Assembly (NCBI GenBank): GCA_040387475.1
Contig: JAZKDT010000059.1
Span: 1 to 64,000 of the forward strand
Direction of reading: 5' to 3'
Origin: UBA4416 sp040387475
GTDB lineage: Bacteria > Bacteroidota > Bacteroidia > B-17B0 > Aurantibacillaceae
DNA: 64,000 nucleotides
Under the pieces are notes generated by a model, which searched no databases, was not told the origin of the DNA, and worked only from the letters and a program-made list of their open reading frames with translations. Made by a program: the position numbers and the translations under genes. Positions 12,101 to 19,035 of this stretch are shown here, in pieces; the first letter of the stretch is position 1, and each line of letters opens with the position of its first letter.

Positions 12101-13477
12101 TGACGACGCTGATAACCAGGAATAACTATAAGGCCCCGTGCCACCTGATGGCGAAGCGGTAGCCGAACCATTGCAGGCTGCATTACATGTAACGCTACTA
12201 CTCACGCCATTAGCAAGCAATACTGCTGGCTGAACCAGGGTAGTAGTAAACGTATTAATACAACCATTTACGTTTGTGGCAGTTACGGTGTAAGTGCCGG
12301 CGCATGCGTTTTTTAAAGTATCCCTGGTATTAATATTAGTATGGGTTACGTTAGGAGGATTCCAGTTAATCGATAACGGAATTGCTCCGGTTAAAACCGA
12401 AGCCCGTACCTGTCCGTTACATAATCCATTACAAGTAGGCTGCGTCGTGCTAAAATTCAATATGGTGGCAGGTGGATCCACCATACCAAAAGATCCGGCA
12501 GTTTGCTCTCCAATAGCATTCTCAAATACAACAAGATATTGACTGGAGCACCCACACAAGGCATTTACGGAATAAGTTGTTCCAGTATAAGCAGCCTCCG
12601 CAGGCGGCAAATTAGAAGGACATGTTCCATTAATCCACTGAATAATATACGGTGGGTTTGAACAACCTGACAGGTTAAAGATAGCTATACCATCACACAC
12701 GCCCTGGCAGGTGGGAAACACAACTGTAGGCGAAGGAACCGAACAGGCCTGCGGTGAAATGGGAGTGACTTTTAAATTAGAAACACTATTTAACGCGGAA
12801 AGGGTTGCGGAAGGCAACATGCTTTTTTGGCATATAATATTAGTTTTTAGAAGTGCCGAATTTGTAATTTGAGAATTGTTAACGGTGAGGAGATTAGATG
12901 CCTGAATCAGATTATTAGAAAGATCCAGTTGCGTATTTGTAATCACAACATCTTTGGCAAGAATGGAGGAGTTTTTTAATTCAAAATTTCCGGAAACATA
13001 TACTGATTTTGATGTTACCAAAGTTCCCAACTCTACATCTGCTTGCGCATTCAAATAAATATCATTGTCAAATCTATTTTGCGAGAACTGATATTTTACT
13101 GATGACTGAGGATTTAAATTAATTTTCCCATTCAGCTTAAAATAAAAATGCGCATTCAGATTTACATCACCATTGATTGTCAAATCAACATTTGGTGAGC
13201 CAATCACATCGATTTTAAAATTGGCGTTTTCCGAAATAATTGATTTAAACTGAACGCTGTGTAATGCATGAATCGTAAAACTGGAAGCAGAAGATGCATT
13301 ATCAAAAACAACGGTTGAAGCACCGGAAGGTAATATGTTTGATGAAGTTCCACCACTGGTATAAGACCAATGAGCAATGTCGTTCCAGTAACCTGAGCCA
13401 CCAACCCAATAAAAAGTTTGTGCATTTAGGCAAGCGGTTACAAATAGGACAATAAAAAGTAGCAGTTTTTTCAACAT
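3185..13477 (-). CDS. Giant SprB-repeat surface adhesin with type B T9SS sorting domain
   Basis: 3430 residues. A signal peptide (to about residue 19) leads into a YWVGGSGYWNDIAHWS segment and a beta-helical-looking region to about residue 240. Then come 38 SprB-type repeats of about 77 residues, each built as C-x3-C...GGT-PY-Y-W...LCAGxY-x-VTVTD-x-NGC. Two Ig/PKD-like segments and a gliding-motility-associated C-terminal domain follow (IPNGFSPNGDGKNDVW, VYNRWGEQLF, NLAVGTYYYVI). That ending marks it for export and surface attachment by T9SS. SprB-like proteins act as motile adhesins or biofilm matrix proteins. Repeats 23-30 and 31-38 are an old block duplication, and cysteines vary in pairs between repeats. 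It is coupled to the downstream PorP/SprF gene. Confidence 0.95.
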   Translation of the reverse strand: MLKKLLLFIVLFVTACLNAQTFYWVGGSGYWNDIAHWSYTSGGTSSNILPSGASTVVFDNASSASSFTIHALHSVQFKSIISENANFKIDVIGSPNVDLTINGDVNLNAHFYFKLNGKINLNPQSSVKYQFSQNRFDNDIYLNAQADVELGTLVTSKSVYVSGNFELKNSSILAKDVVITNTQLDLSNNLIQASNLLTVNNSQITNSALLKTNIICQKSMLPSATLSALNSVSNLKVTPISPQACSVPSPTVVFPTCQGVCDGIAIFNLSGCSNPPYIIQWINGTCPSNLPPAEAAYTGTTYSVNALCGCSSQYLVVFENAIGEQTAGSFGMVDPPATILNFSTTQPTCNGLCNGQVRASVLTGAIPLSINWNPPNVTHTNINTRDTLKNACAGTYTVTATNVNGCINTFTTTLVQPAVLLANGVSSSVTCNAACNGSATASPSGGTGPYSYSWLSASSTPSTSTTSSITALCPAVLTMTVTDSKTCTATYSVNIIQPPAITLTVSHTDLTCGSICDGTASVTATGGIGPFTYSWTPSGGTASQAVGLCAGNYTCTVTNNGNCIKTITVSILSPPPLTASPTQTNLACNAACIGAINLNPSGGTGAYTYSWSPAAPTTSVLTSLCAGAYNYTVTDALGCKFSNTVTITQPPATTLAVVITSITCNGICDGTAIANMSGGTGAYSYTWQPVAPPITGQGTASVSALCSGSYTVIVKDANNCTKTQTFTITQPTPIVPNITSVSPTCNGLCNGSINSIPSGGTGPYTFTLQSSGAPLTTNPPYTGLCAGSYTLLVKDAKGCVRTQTLNLTQPNPILLSLNSTTLNCSNVCNASISTVVNGGTPAYTFSWSASSATTSALTNQCAGVQSATVTDANGCTATATTTIAAKPDMTISIVPTNPNCNSQCTGIATTSVSGGTPNYTISLNNGSSGNIIPNLCIGTYTATVTDFFGCVKTQTVSIVAPPAMTLTPVNGTVSCAGGSDGVVSVNPSGGTAGYFYSWSPTTPTQTTAVANGLPAGNYVVTVTDALGCIASTVAAVAQPTVLTASIGNVQPSCNVCIGAATATGIGGTGPTYTYSWSPGGQTSATPTNLCVGIQTVIVTDTKGCTTTQTVQINQTVITLVTTNGNTLSCNSACSGVATGNPSGGAGGYSYTWTPAGSAPIQNTQTATGLCAGTHTIMVSDINGCSSTNTVTFTNPPAITLTVGQTNVSCNGACNGVATATATGGTGAVSYLWQPGNITTNSISGLCAGNYTVTATDVNNCSQTQVITITETNSLTASFTFTNPTTCTSTNGAIGVVISGGTSPYTFTWTPGNSTISPLVNVGAGTYSVSIRDLAGCTQTIVTTLSNPTGPTVTVVSNSIACFGSCTGTATLSITGNGPFTVNGSPIPTFTTSLSGLCAGITTPIITDANSCITNQTISIAQPTQLTANGVVTNDLCNAACTGSINLTPSGGTLPYSYTWTPAGGSVQDPVNLCSGNYTVIVTDGNNCVLTRTFVVTQPPALSLNFNKKDVLCNGQCTGGVKAIVSGGTSPYTYTWTAAAPFVTANIDTIVNLCSGIYTLSATDINGCTITGTVDIGQPVALTSTITSVNEKCNGQCTGSAVINASGGVLPYSFSYNTTPVTPTQSIGGLCVGTYTGNVTDANGCLSSNNFNITEPLPIVVTTTISNPKCNAVCDGSVATTVTGGSSGYSYTWIASGGPVPNPTGLCAGNYTVIVTDDSLCTGQALVTLVDPIILIANTSFTNPTCNGGCNGIVSANPIGGTLPFTFFWANPVVNAQTVSNLCAGDYTLTLTDVNGCQDIQVVTLTDPAAITVNPAISPATCGTNNGSINAVGASGVAPYTYNWLPPVTGSQTTNTVVTGLGAGIYTVIVTDANACSSTILIPLSNSNGPSGATITSTNVICNGQCNGAADISNPLAGTSPYVLSWINPVSASTVITNLCAGTYTAQIEDANNCLFFKSVTITEPQLIDDNEVFTSAACLGNCNGAIALNPSGGNGGYTYSWSPAAITGTITGLCPGVYTATVTDIMGCTLVASYSLPSLTTITSSTFATNNTCFGDCNGSILATNIAGGLPPYSFAWSDPTGQSTAVANNLCNGTYSVTITDANGCFNVLPATVTSPSQVTFTPSVTEPNCGACNGVAVVSPVGGIPAYNFLWSNAQTGNTASNLCAGVYDVRITDSNGCVSTSSVIVNNSTAITGETITFANVSCVGTPCDGTVTVTAIGGTLPISYHWIHDNSVTQTLTGLCAGTYFCNMTDANGCTRTASVVIGATTTLTLTPQVTQSSCSSSTGSITINVSGGSGTYTYNWLPAGNTATLTNLAPGNYTLTVSDGTCSQTQVYAINSVNGPIVNATQNNITCAGLCNGSISLTISGGNPAYTTLWSNGAGSTTLSGLCAGPYSYTVTDAAGCKAVQSFSLTTNTPIVFSVPDVDNPLCNNNCNGVITTIPSGGVLPYTYSWAVSSSTTSVANGLCAGNYSVTISDANGCPAQQTYTLTGPTSVSLTAVITDATCNSSSTGAIDLNVAGGTPGYTYTWTPNGTAFTQDLVNITAGTYSVVVIDANGCNVDSSFVVNEPTAITDNSTIVPAACFGNCNGSITLAPTGGSGPYTFTWSPSTATTATATNLCPGPQTATVTDALGCSVVFTYTVPSLTTITSTTLASNNLCFNDCNGILTATNIAGGAAPYTIQWNDPLGQIGNTAVGLCTGSYTATITDVNGCYNPIPAVISSNSQVTFTPNITQPSCDQCDGSAVVNPIGGIAPYAYLWSNNQVVNTATNLCGGVYAVQITDGNGCVNTTNILINSSSGITGEAIVKTDVTCDAVSCDGTANVTAVGGVAPISYNWTFNNSSSQSINGLCAGTYFCNMTDANGCSRTASVVIGSVTSLTISSQVTQSSCSSSTGSITVNVSGGTGSYTYTWLPAGTTPTVTNLAPGTYTLNVSDGNCTKTQIFTVQSFNAPTIASTQKSISCSGVCDGSIALTISGGTPAYTTVWSNGDSTMSISALCAGAYSVEVTDGAGCKAIRNFSLNPVSPIIFSAPDLDDPLCHDACDGSLTAIPVGGTMPYTFTWTPVNINVAAVNNLCAGNYSITVADANGCSVSDDYSLINPPTLTLTAVINPAGCSTTPDGSIDITVLGGTAPYTYSWTPGVTTAEDLVNVLAGTYSLTVIDNLGNGCPLDTSFVLTATLTVDAVAGNDTIFCENGTLMLDGSNSIGGITYQWTEIPSGVVISNTLVTTVMPATGTSTYVLTATDGSCIDTDSILVTSNALPAVDAGPTISIPLLGSGTIGGNPTTAGGNTVSWIPVLGLDNPTGSNPTTATTVTTLYTVTVVDANGCVNLDTVTVYVYPEIKIPNGFSPNGDGKNDVWQIDFIDQFPECEVEVYNRWGEQLFYSRGYAVPFNGQYKGKNLAVGTYYYVIKLNHPNYPTPYTSPLTIFR
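4110..7560 (-). repeat. Higher-order duplication: eight SprB repeats copied in tandem
   Basis: Repeats 31-38 (about 4110-5745) match repeats 23-30 (about 5930-7560) in order and in their individual oddities, with a period near 1.82 kb (about 606 residues). Shared peculiarities include SLTTITS at the border, the NIAGG variant, CNMTDANGC, QSSCSSSTGSI and the Cys-poor last unit. DNA identity looks roughly 70-80 percent by eye, so the copy is old. Confidence 0.8.
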
Positions 13478-13519
13478 AACGATTTTAAACTTTTACGAAT
13501 TTAAAGTAGTTTGAGTTTC

Positions 13520-13552
13520 TAAATATAGGAAAATAAGCCTAATATTAACAAT
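13520..13552 (-). promoter_or_regulatory. Candidate Bacteroidota promoter for the giant adhesin operon
   Basis: On the minus strand ATTG is followed after 21 nt by TATATTTA, close to the TTTG / TAnnTTTG consensus of Bacteroidota sigma-ABfr promoters but with a final A in place of G. It lies about 45-75 bp upstream of the adhesin ATG. Confidence 0.3.
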
Positions 13553-13604
13553 TCTACTGTGTGAAACCTTACTTTAACTGATTGAATTTAACGAAATTAT
13601 ACTC

Positions 13605-14174
13605 ATGAACGAAGAAAATTCTTTAAATAGCTGGAAAACACTTTCCTCCGAATTAATGTATGAATCGGCCTGGATTGCCGTTCATAAACATGAAACGATA
13701 AATCCGGCAGGCAATCCGGCCGTTTACAGTGTTATTAATTTCAAAAATTTAGCAATTGGCATTTTGCCTTTAAGTAACGATGGATATACCTGGCTGGTGG
13801 GACAGTGGCGTTATCCATTAAATGCGTATAGCTGGGAAATACCTGAAGGGGGTGGTCCTTTAGGAGAAGCTCCCATAGAAACTGCAGTAAGAGAATTGAA
13901 AGAGGAGACTGGTATTGTAGCAAAAAAATTTGACGAAATTATGCAATTGCATTTGAGTAATTCGGCCACCAACGAACATGCCTTTGTGTTTTTAGCGACT
14001 GATTTAACCTTTGGTGATGCGGAGCCTGAGGAAACGGAAGACTTGAAAGTTAAGAAAGTTCACATCAACGACGCGTTCGACATGGTGCAGAATGGTGAAA
14101 TAACTGATGCTATCAGCGTAGCTGCTATTTACAAAGTAAAGTATTTGATAGACACAGGAAAGTTGAAGATTTAA
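13605..14174 (+). CDS. NUDIX hydrolase, ADP-ribose pyrophosphatase-like
   Basis: 189 residues. A complete Nudix box (G-x5-E-x7-REL-x-EE-x-GI) spans residues 82-104, with REL and EETGI easily read. The flanking layout (WLVGQWRYPLNAYSWEIPEG before the box, acidic loop after it) is that of ADP-ribose or sugar-nucleotide pyrophosphatases of the NudF type, which hydrolyse ADP-ribose to AMP and ribose 5-phosphate in the cytoplasm. It is divergent from the giant adhesin gene and convergent with kdsC, so it is a single-gene unit. Substrate specificity is inferred from subfamily resemblance only. Confidence 0.88.
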   Translation: MNEENSLNSWKTLSSELMYESAWIAVHKHETINPAGNPAVYSVINFKNLAIGILPLSNDGYTWLVGQWRYPLNAYSWEIPEGGGPLGEAPIETAVRELKEETGIVAKKFDEIMQLHLSNSATNEHAFVFLATDLTFGDAEPEETEDLKVKKVHINDAFDMVQNGEITDAISVAAIYKVKYLIDTGKLKI

Positions 14175-14287
14175 TCTACTACACGTCTGATAACTCCCCT
14201 GCTTCTTTAACAAGGAGAGAATGTTAGAGCCGAAAAGCGGTAAGTTCTACTTTGACAGCGGTGAGGTTTTGTACGGAAGCGGAGAGT

Positions 14288-14800
14288 TTACCAACCCGCT
14301 ATTTCCCAGGTTCCCTGCGAGCGCATTACCTGTTCAATAATATCACGCACACAAGCATCTCCCCCTTTTCGTCCCGAAATATAAATACAAATTTCTTTTA
14401 TTTCGTGTGCAGAATCTGCCGGACAACAAGCTATGCCAACCCTTTGCATCACTTCGTAATCAGGTAAATCATCGCCCATGAATAAAATTTCTTCTTCATT
14501 TAAACTATGCTCATTGATATAATCTTTGTAACATTGAAGCTTGTCGTGCTGCGACAAAAATATATCTTCTATTCCTAAACCTGCTAATGCCTTTTTTACT
14601 ACCTGGCTATTTCCTCCGGTAATAATTCCAATGCGATAACCTTTCTTTACAGCCAGTTGCAAAGCAAAACCATCTTTGGAATTCATGTTTCTAACAAACT
14701 CTCCACTCTCCATTAAAAACACCTGTCCATTCGTTAATACACCATCCACATCAAACAATAAAGTTTTAATGCGCGTTAATTTTTGCTTGAAGTTCTCCAT
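14288..14800 (-). CDS. kdsC: 3-deoxy-D-manno-octulosonate 8-phosphate phosphatase (KdsC/YrbI-type HAD)
   Basis: 170 residues, the usual size for cap-less KdsC tetramers. HAD motif I is LLFDVDGVLTNG (nucleophile Asp17, acid/base Asp19). Motif II is in IGIITGG, motif III uses the Lys of LSQHDK, and motif IV is FMGDDLPD. KdsC removes phosphate from KDO 8-phosphate in LPS core synthesis, so the cell probably makes KDO-containing LPS; some Bacteroidota homologues may act on related 9-carbon sugars. It follows the DUF2520 gene with a 3-bp gap and ends the long minus-strand operon that begins with ccmB. Confidence 0.88.
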   Translation of the reverse strand: MENFKQKLTRIKTLLFDVDGVLTNGQVFLMESGEFVRNMNSKDGFALQLAVKKGYRIGIITGGNSQVVKKALAGLGIEDIFLSQHDKLQCYKDYINEHSLNEEEILFMGDDLPDYEVMQRVGIACCPADSAHEIKEICIYISGRKGGDACVRDIIEQVMRSQGTWEIAGW

Positions 14801-14803
14801 AAG

Positions 14804-15604
14804 TTATTCGTGGCTTTGTTGTTTCATAATTAAATCGGACAGCACTGTATATACGTGATACAACTGCGGATCCTCTTTTAATAATTGCAAATGTTTATTC
14901 ATGACGATTTTATCATTCCGCATGGCCGGACCTGTCTGAGCCTTCCCGGGAGAAACTTTTTGGAGTTTTTGAAACGATTGTAACATAATCGGATGCAATA
15001 ATGCGGTGTCTTTTTTACTCAACCCGTTTTCAATTATTTCGTAAGCAGAAACATATAAGGCATTTGTAAAATTACAGGCGAATACCGCAGCTAAATGCAT
15101 TTGCAGTCTTTTTTTAGAATTGACTTCTTTTACTTTTTTTGAAACATAGTCTGCCGTTTTTTTCAAAGCACTCAATACGGATTTGGAATTGGCTTCTATT
15201 AATAATGGCGTTGTTTTCCAATCGATCTTTGCCCCCGTGTAAAATGTTTGAAGTGGATAATAAACTCCAACAGAAGACGACACCTTTTTCAAAACCGATA
15301 TATCAATGCTTCCGGAAGTATGCACCACAATTCCTTTTAATTTTAAGGGCATTAAATTTTTACAAACCTCAGCAATCACATCATCCTTTACTGCAATGAT
15401 ATATACATCTGCTTTTTTAGTAAGAGCATTATAATCAGTTACCAACTCACATTTAGCCTGCTTTGAAAATAATCTGGCCTCTTTTGAATTTCGGTGATTG
15501 AACACCTGAACCACATGGAGTTCTTTTTTATCTTTAAAAGAATCAGCTATATGATATGCAACATGGCCTGTTCCTATAATGACTATGTTAACCGTTTTGC
15601 TCAT
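14804..15604 (-). CDS. Rossmann-like and DUF2520 domain protein
   Basis: 266 residues. The N-terminal Rossmann segment NIVIIGTGHVAYHIA (glycine-rich nucleotide loop, residues about 6-20) resembles F420-dependent or 6-phosphogluconate-type NADP oxidoreductases. A helical C-terminal DUF2520 region from about residue 130 contains HLAAVFACNFTNALY. A reductase-like activity with NAD(P) is likely from the fold, but no substrate is established for this family. It sits between ccmF (11 bp away) and kdsC (3 bp) in one operon. A neighbouring DUF2520 protein and kdsC are a recurrent pair in Bacteroidota. Confidence 0.85.
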   Translation of the reverse strand: MSKTVNIVIIGTGHVAYHIADSFKDKKELHVVQVFNHRNSKEARLFSKQAKCELVTDYNALTKKADVYIIAVKDDVIAEVCKNLMPLKLKGIVVHTSGSIDISVLKKVSSSVGVYYPLQTFYTGAKIDWKTTPLLIEANSKSVLSALKKTADYVSKKVKEVNSKKRLQMHLAAVFACNFTNALYVSAYEIIENGLSKKDTALLHPIMLQSFQKLQKVSPGKAQTGPAMRNDKIVMNKHLQLLKEDPQLYHVYTVLSDLIMKQQSHE

Positions 15605-15615
15605 GTGTAATATAA

Positions 15616-18216
15616 TTACGAAGCGTTTTTTAATTTGTTCATCCGGCGTCGTTCAATAATAGCAATCAATGTTCCAATGATCATGATTAAACAACCCAGC
15701 CACAATACATTGATAAAGGGAAACATATAGGCTTCCAATACCACAAAATCCTGCGCGTTATTTACTTTTTCACTCATCTGAATTTCAATACTACCTTCAT
15801 TAGGATTTATTTTCCAGAAGATAAATTTTAAACCTAACTCCTTCAGCTCAAATTCGTCGGGCATTACCATACTATTTTTCAAAATATATTTTGGCGTTGC
15901 CCTATAAATTTTACCGTTAATATCGGTCGCTTTTAAAACCGCTGTTACCACTAATAAGCTATCGTTTGCAGAATATTGTTCTTCTGTTAAATTAGTGGTT
16001 ATACTATCTATTTCTATGATGGCGTTATCAGAGAAAATAGTGTCATTCATATGTCCGATAAAATTAGTTGGTTCTCGGTAAGCGTCTTTTTTTATATCTT
16101 TCGTATCACTTAAAATCCCGTAGGTAATGTGCGTATAAATATCATTACTTAAAAAATGTTTGGTAGCGGGATGCGCTGCAGCACCCATTCTTGGATTATC
16201 CTGTATCATAGGACTTAACTCAAATGCCTTTACAATTTTACCATTTTCATCTTTGGCAAAATAATCCATGTTAAAAAATACATCTATGCCTCTGCGCTCT
16301 TTTCCTTTATAAGTTACCAAATAATTTCCCATTGACAGGGTATCACCTACAGTAAGAACCAGACTTTTTTTAGCGTCAAAATCCTCGCCTAAACTTGCTA
16401 CATTTTTTTGAGATGTATTTTTAGAGATGGTCTGTTTTTTAGAGGTAGATACTAAAGCTCCCAATAAAATTAAAGCAAAACCTATATGTGCAATAGATGA
16501 GCCCGCGTGACGCATCCTTCCTTTCAAAATCCTTAACCAATAATCGAGATTGCAAAACACGGCAAATAAAGCTGATATAAATAAAATGGCATAAGAAATT
16601 AAATTCCATTTATCAAGGGGTTTTGCCAAAGAATAATCCTTTAAAAAATACAAAGGAATAACTGCCGATAGTCCAAATATCACCGACAATAATCCTGAAA
16701 TACTTATGCTTTTTAAAAATTGTTTCGGATCTGTTTTTTTATATTTAAAAAATTGTCCGACTGCAACTAATAATAACGCAACAATAGTGAACGGAACCAT
16801 CCATACATTATAATCGGCCACTTTAATGCCGGCTTTTTCTTTTTCATACAGCCATCCCATAAACAGTTTATTCATAACAGGAATTGAAGTGAAATAAGTG
16901 ATCACCAGAGCCGACAATAAGAAGACCAAAGAGCCCACAAACATCCAAAACTCTCTTGAATACAAGCTTTCCTCCTCTTCCTCTTTTGGAAAAAACTTAA
17001 TGTACGAATAAATAGTCAACACAAAACTCATAACTATCCACACTAACAGTATAGCAACTTTATGACCTACTGTGAGGCCTACAAAAAACATTAAAAAAGA
17101 AACCATCACATAAGAAACGCGAACGAGTTTGTCATGGATCAGCAATACAATACAAATAAAAATAAACGTGAGTACATACACTACCAGCTGCCCCTGCATC
17201 CCCAGATCTGTAAAAGCATGGACCGAACTTTTACCTAAAATACCACTGCGGGTTAAGAACGTAGAATATAACACCAATAAAAAAGAAGCAATAGCCATTA
17301 AGTGGGTCATAAATAAAGAACCTCCTTTATTTTTATTGATGATCATCACGTGTCCGGCACCAACCATAACCAGCCACGGCACTAAGGAAGAATTTTCAAC
17401 CGGATCCCATGCCCAGAAACCTCCAAAACTCAGAGCTTCGTAAGCCCATGCGCCGCCCATTAAAATACCTGTTCCCAAAATCATGATGCTGAAAAAGGTC
17501 CAGGTCAATGCGGGTCGTTGCCAGGTCGTAAAATCACGTTTCCATAAACCGGCGATAGCAAAAGTAAATGGAACTAATGTAGAAGAGAATCCCAAAAATA
17601 AAGTCGGCGGATGGATTGTCATCCAATAGTTCATCAATAGAGGATTTAACCCGTTACCATCAATCTTGGATAAATAATTTTCGACTTGCAAAAACGGCAA
17701 ATTAGAAAATTGTGGATTTTCTCTTAGTAATAAAAACGGGTTAGAACCTAATTTATAATCACCAATATAAACTCCAAGCAACATGCTGGCAATAAAAACC
17801 TGCACTAAAGCAAAAATAGCCATTGTTGGCGCTTCCCATTTGGCCTCAATGGTTTTACGTAAAATATTACCTAAAACAACATTCCAGAATGCCCATAATA
17901 AAAAACTACCTTCCTGTCCTTCCCAAAAGCAGGACATGATGTATTGCATTGGCATTTCATTATTACTATGCTGATAAACATATGAGTATTCGTAAAAATG
18001 ATTGAACAACATGTAAAACAACGTGGCTGCAATTCCTATAATGGAAATTGAGTGAATCGTAAAAGCTGTATTCGCAAATTTTTTCCATTGGGAAGTTAAA
18101 ACTTCTTTGGAATAAAAATAATAACCAATAGCAGAAAATAAAGCGGCTATTAAGGATAAAACGACAAAGCCATTTCCTAATTGTCCAACCCACAAGCGCT
18201 CGTCCATAGTACCCAT
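15616..18216 (-). CDS. ccmF: Cytochrome c haem lyase subunit CcmF
   Basis: 866 residues, polytopic. The CcmF signature NYWMTIHPPTLFLG precedes the WWD haem-handling domain (GGFWAWDPVENSSLVPWL, about residues 265-282); an earlier CFWEGQEGSFLLW segment is also typical. A large soluble loop, about residues 600-830 and probably periplasmic, separates the last two membrane parts, and a final helix ends near the C-terminus. CcmF attaches haem from holo-CcmE to CxxCH motifs of apocytochromes c. The protein is longer than E. coli CcmF (about 650) because of this C-terminal extension. The start at 18216 gives MGTMDERLW; the internal Met at residue 4 is also possible. It is the sixth gene of the ccm operon. 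Confidence 0.93.
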   Translation of the reverse strand: MGTMDERLWVGQLGNGFVVLSLIAALFSAIGYYFYSKEVLTSQWKKFANTAFTIHSISIIGIAATLFYMLFNHFYEYSYVYQHSNNEMPMQYIMSCFWEGQEGSFLLWAFWNVVLGNILRKTIEAKWEAPTMAIFALVQVFIASMLLGVYIGDYKLGSNPFLLLRENPQFSNLPFLQVENYLSKIDGNGLNPLLMNYWMTIHPPTLFLGFSSTLVPFTFAIAGLWKRDFTTWQRPALTWTFFSIMILGTGILMGGAWAYEALSFGGFWAWDPVENSSLVPWLVMVGAGHVMIINKNKGGSLFMTHLMAIASFLLVLYSTFLTRSGILGKSSVHAFTDLGMQGQLVVYVLTFIFICIVLLIHDKLVRVSYVMVSFLMFFVGLTVGHKVAILLVWIVMSFVLTIYSYIKFFPKEEEEESLYSREFWMFVGSLVFLLSALVITYFTSIPVMNKLFMGWLYEKEKAGIKVADYNVWMVPFTIVALLLVAVGQFFKYKKTDPKQFLKSISISGLLSVIFGLSAVIPLYFLKDYSLAKPLDKWNLISYAILFISALFAVFCNLDYWLRILKGRMRHAGSSIAHIGFALILLGALVSTSKKQTISKNTSQKNVASLGEDFDAKKSLVLTVGDTLSMGNYLVTYKGKERRGIDVFFNMDYFAKDENGKIVKAFELSPMIQDNPRMGAAAHPATKHFLSNDIYTHITYGILSDTKDIKKDAYREPTNFIGHMNDTIFSDNAIIEIDSITTNLTEEQYSANDSLLVVTAVLKATDINGKIYRATPKYILKNSMVMPDEFELKELGLKFIFWKINPNEGSIEIQMSEKVNNAQDFVVLEAYMFPFINVLWLGCLIMIIGTLIAIIERRRMNKLKNAS

Positions 18217-18224
18217 TCGTAAAT

Positions 18225-18623
18225 TTATTTTTTATTTTTTTCGTCCCATGCCATGGCTTCCCATAGTTCCAATTTGTTTCCTGCAGGATCCATGATCCAG
18301 GCAAATACTCCATTCTCATGATATTCAGGTCCTTTAACAATAGTAACATTTCCTGCTTCTAACTGCGACAGCATTTCTGCCATATTATCAACCCGGTAAT
18401 TTATCATGAATGTTGATTCGCTTGGACTAAACCATTTTGTATCTTGTGGAGCCGTACTCCATACAGTTACGCCTTTATCGTTGGCCTGATCGTTTGGCCA
18501 TCTTAAAATGGCTCCGCCCCAGGTTTCTAAATCCAATCCTAAATATTGCTTATACCACTCTCCTAATTCTTTCGGATTTTGAGTTTTAAAAAACACGCCT
18601 CCAATTCCTGTTATTTTTGCCAT
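18225..18623 (-). CDS. VOC (glyoxalase/bleomycin-resistance) family protein
   Basis: 132 residues, one VOC domain made of two beta-alpha-beta-beta-beta halves. The first half is ITGIGGVFFKTQNPKELGEW with YLGL; the second half ends FAWIMDPAGNKLELWE, with the typical metal-ligand Glu near its end. VOC proteins are metal-dependent lyases, dioxygenases or resistance proteins, and the sequence does not say which. It lies between ccmE (12 bp upstream) and ccmF (8 bp downstream), an unexpected position for a cytosolic VOC protein. It is probably co-transcribed with the haem-maturation genes, but a role there is not established. Confidence 0.88.
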   Translation of the reverse strand: MAKITGIGGVFFKTQNPKELGEWYKQYLGLDLETWGGAILRWPNDQANDKGVTVWSTAPQDTKWFSPSESTFMINYRVDNMAEMLSQLEAGNVTIVKGPEYHENGVFAWIMDPAGNKLELWEAMAWDEKNKK

Positions 18624-18635
18624 TGCATGTTATTG

Positions 18636-19019
18636 TTAAGCCTGGGGTTTGCCGTCATTATATTTACTCGGACATTTCATTAAGATCTCGTTAGCATGAA
18701 ATTCCTCTCCCTGCATTTTGCCAATCAAAACAATTTGTTCTGATTTTTGAATATCCTGCGGAACACTTTTATGAAGCACTACTCTTTTCTCAACGCCCTT
18801 ATTATCCACCATCATAAATGAACATTCATCTGCATTCATCTTTGGATCGTATTGTACGGGAACCGCTTTATTTAATTTTCCAACAACGTGGTACTCTGTA
18901 TCAGGATTAGCGGTGGCTTCCATAAAATCAGAATATGTAGAACTGTTTTGAAGCGAGGTAAAGATCACTCCAATAGCTACCGCTATAACCACTATTCCTA
19001 AAATGTGAATTTTTTTCAT
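18636..19019 (-). CDS. ccmE: Haem chaperone CcmE, Cys-type variant
   Basis: 127 residues: an N-terminal membrane anchor (about residues 4-22) and a periplasmic OB-fold with the CcmE strand pattern (YHVVGKLNKAVPVQY, VVLHKSVPQDI, IVLIGKM). CcmE carries haem covalently from the CcmABCD complex to CcmF. In the classical protein the haem-binding residue is a His in HxxxY near the C-terminus. Here the motif is CPSKY, so Cys116 takes the place of the His and Tyr120 is kept. This CxxxY form is known from other CcmE lineages. It lies between the ccmD-like gene and the VOC gene. Confidence 0.88.
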   Translation of the reverse strand: MKKIHILGIVVIAVAIGVIFTSLQNSSTYSDFMEATANPDTEYHVVGKLNKAVPVQYDPKMNADECSFMMVDNKGVEKRVVLHKSVPQDIQKSEQIVLIGKMQGEEFHANEILMKCPSKYNDGKPQA

Positions 19020-19035
19020 CTTACTCAGTACTTAT

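Noticed and set aside
4100..12720. Regular repeats that could suggest a CRISPR array
   Set aside because: The period is about 230 bp, the units are coding and diverged, and there are no constant short repeats with unique spacers or cas genes.
14175..14287. Weak fold-back sequence between the NUDIX gene and kdsC
   Set aside because: The arms around CTCCCCTGCTTCTTTAACAA pair poorly and there is no T-run, so neither a terminator nor a repeat could be supported.
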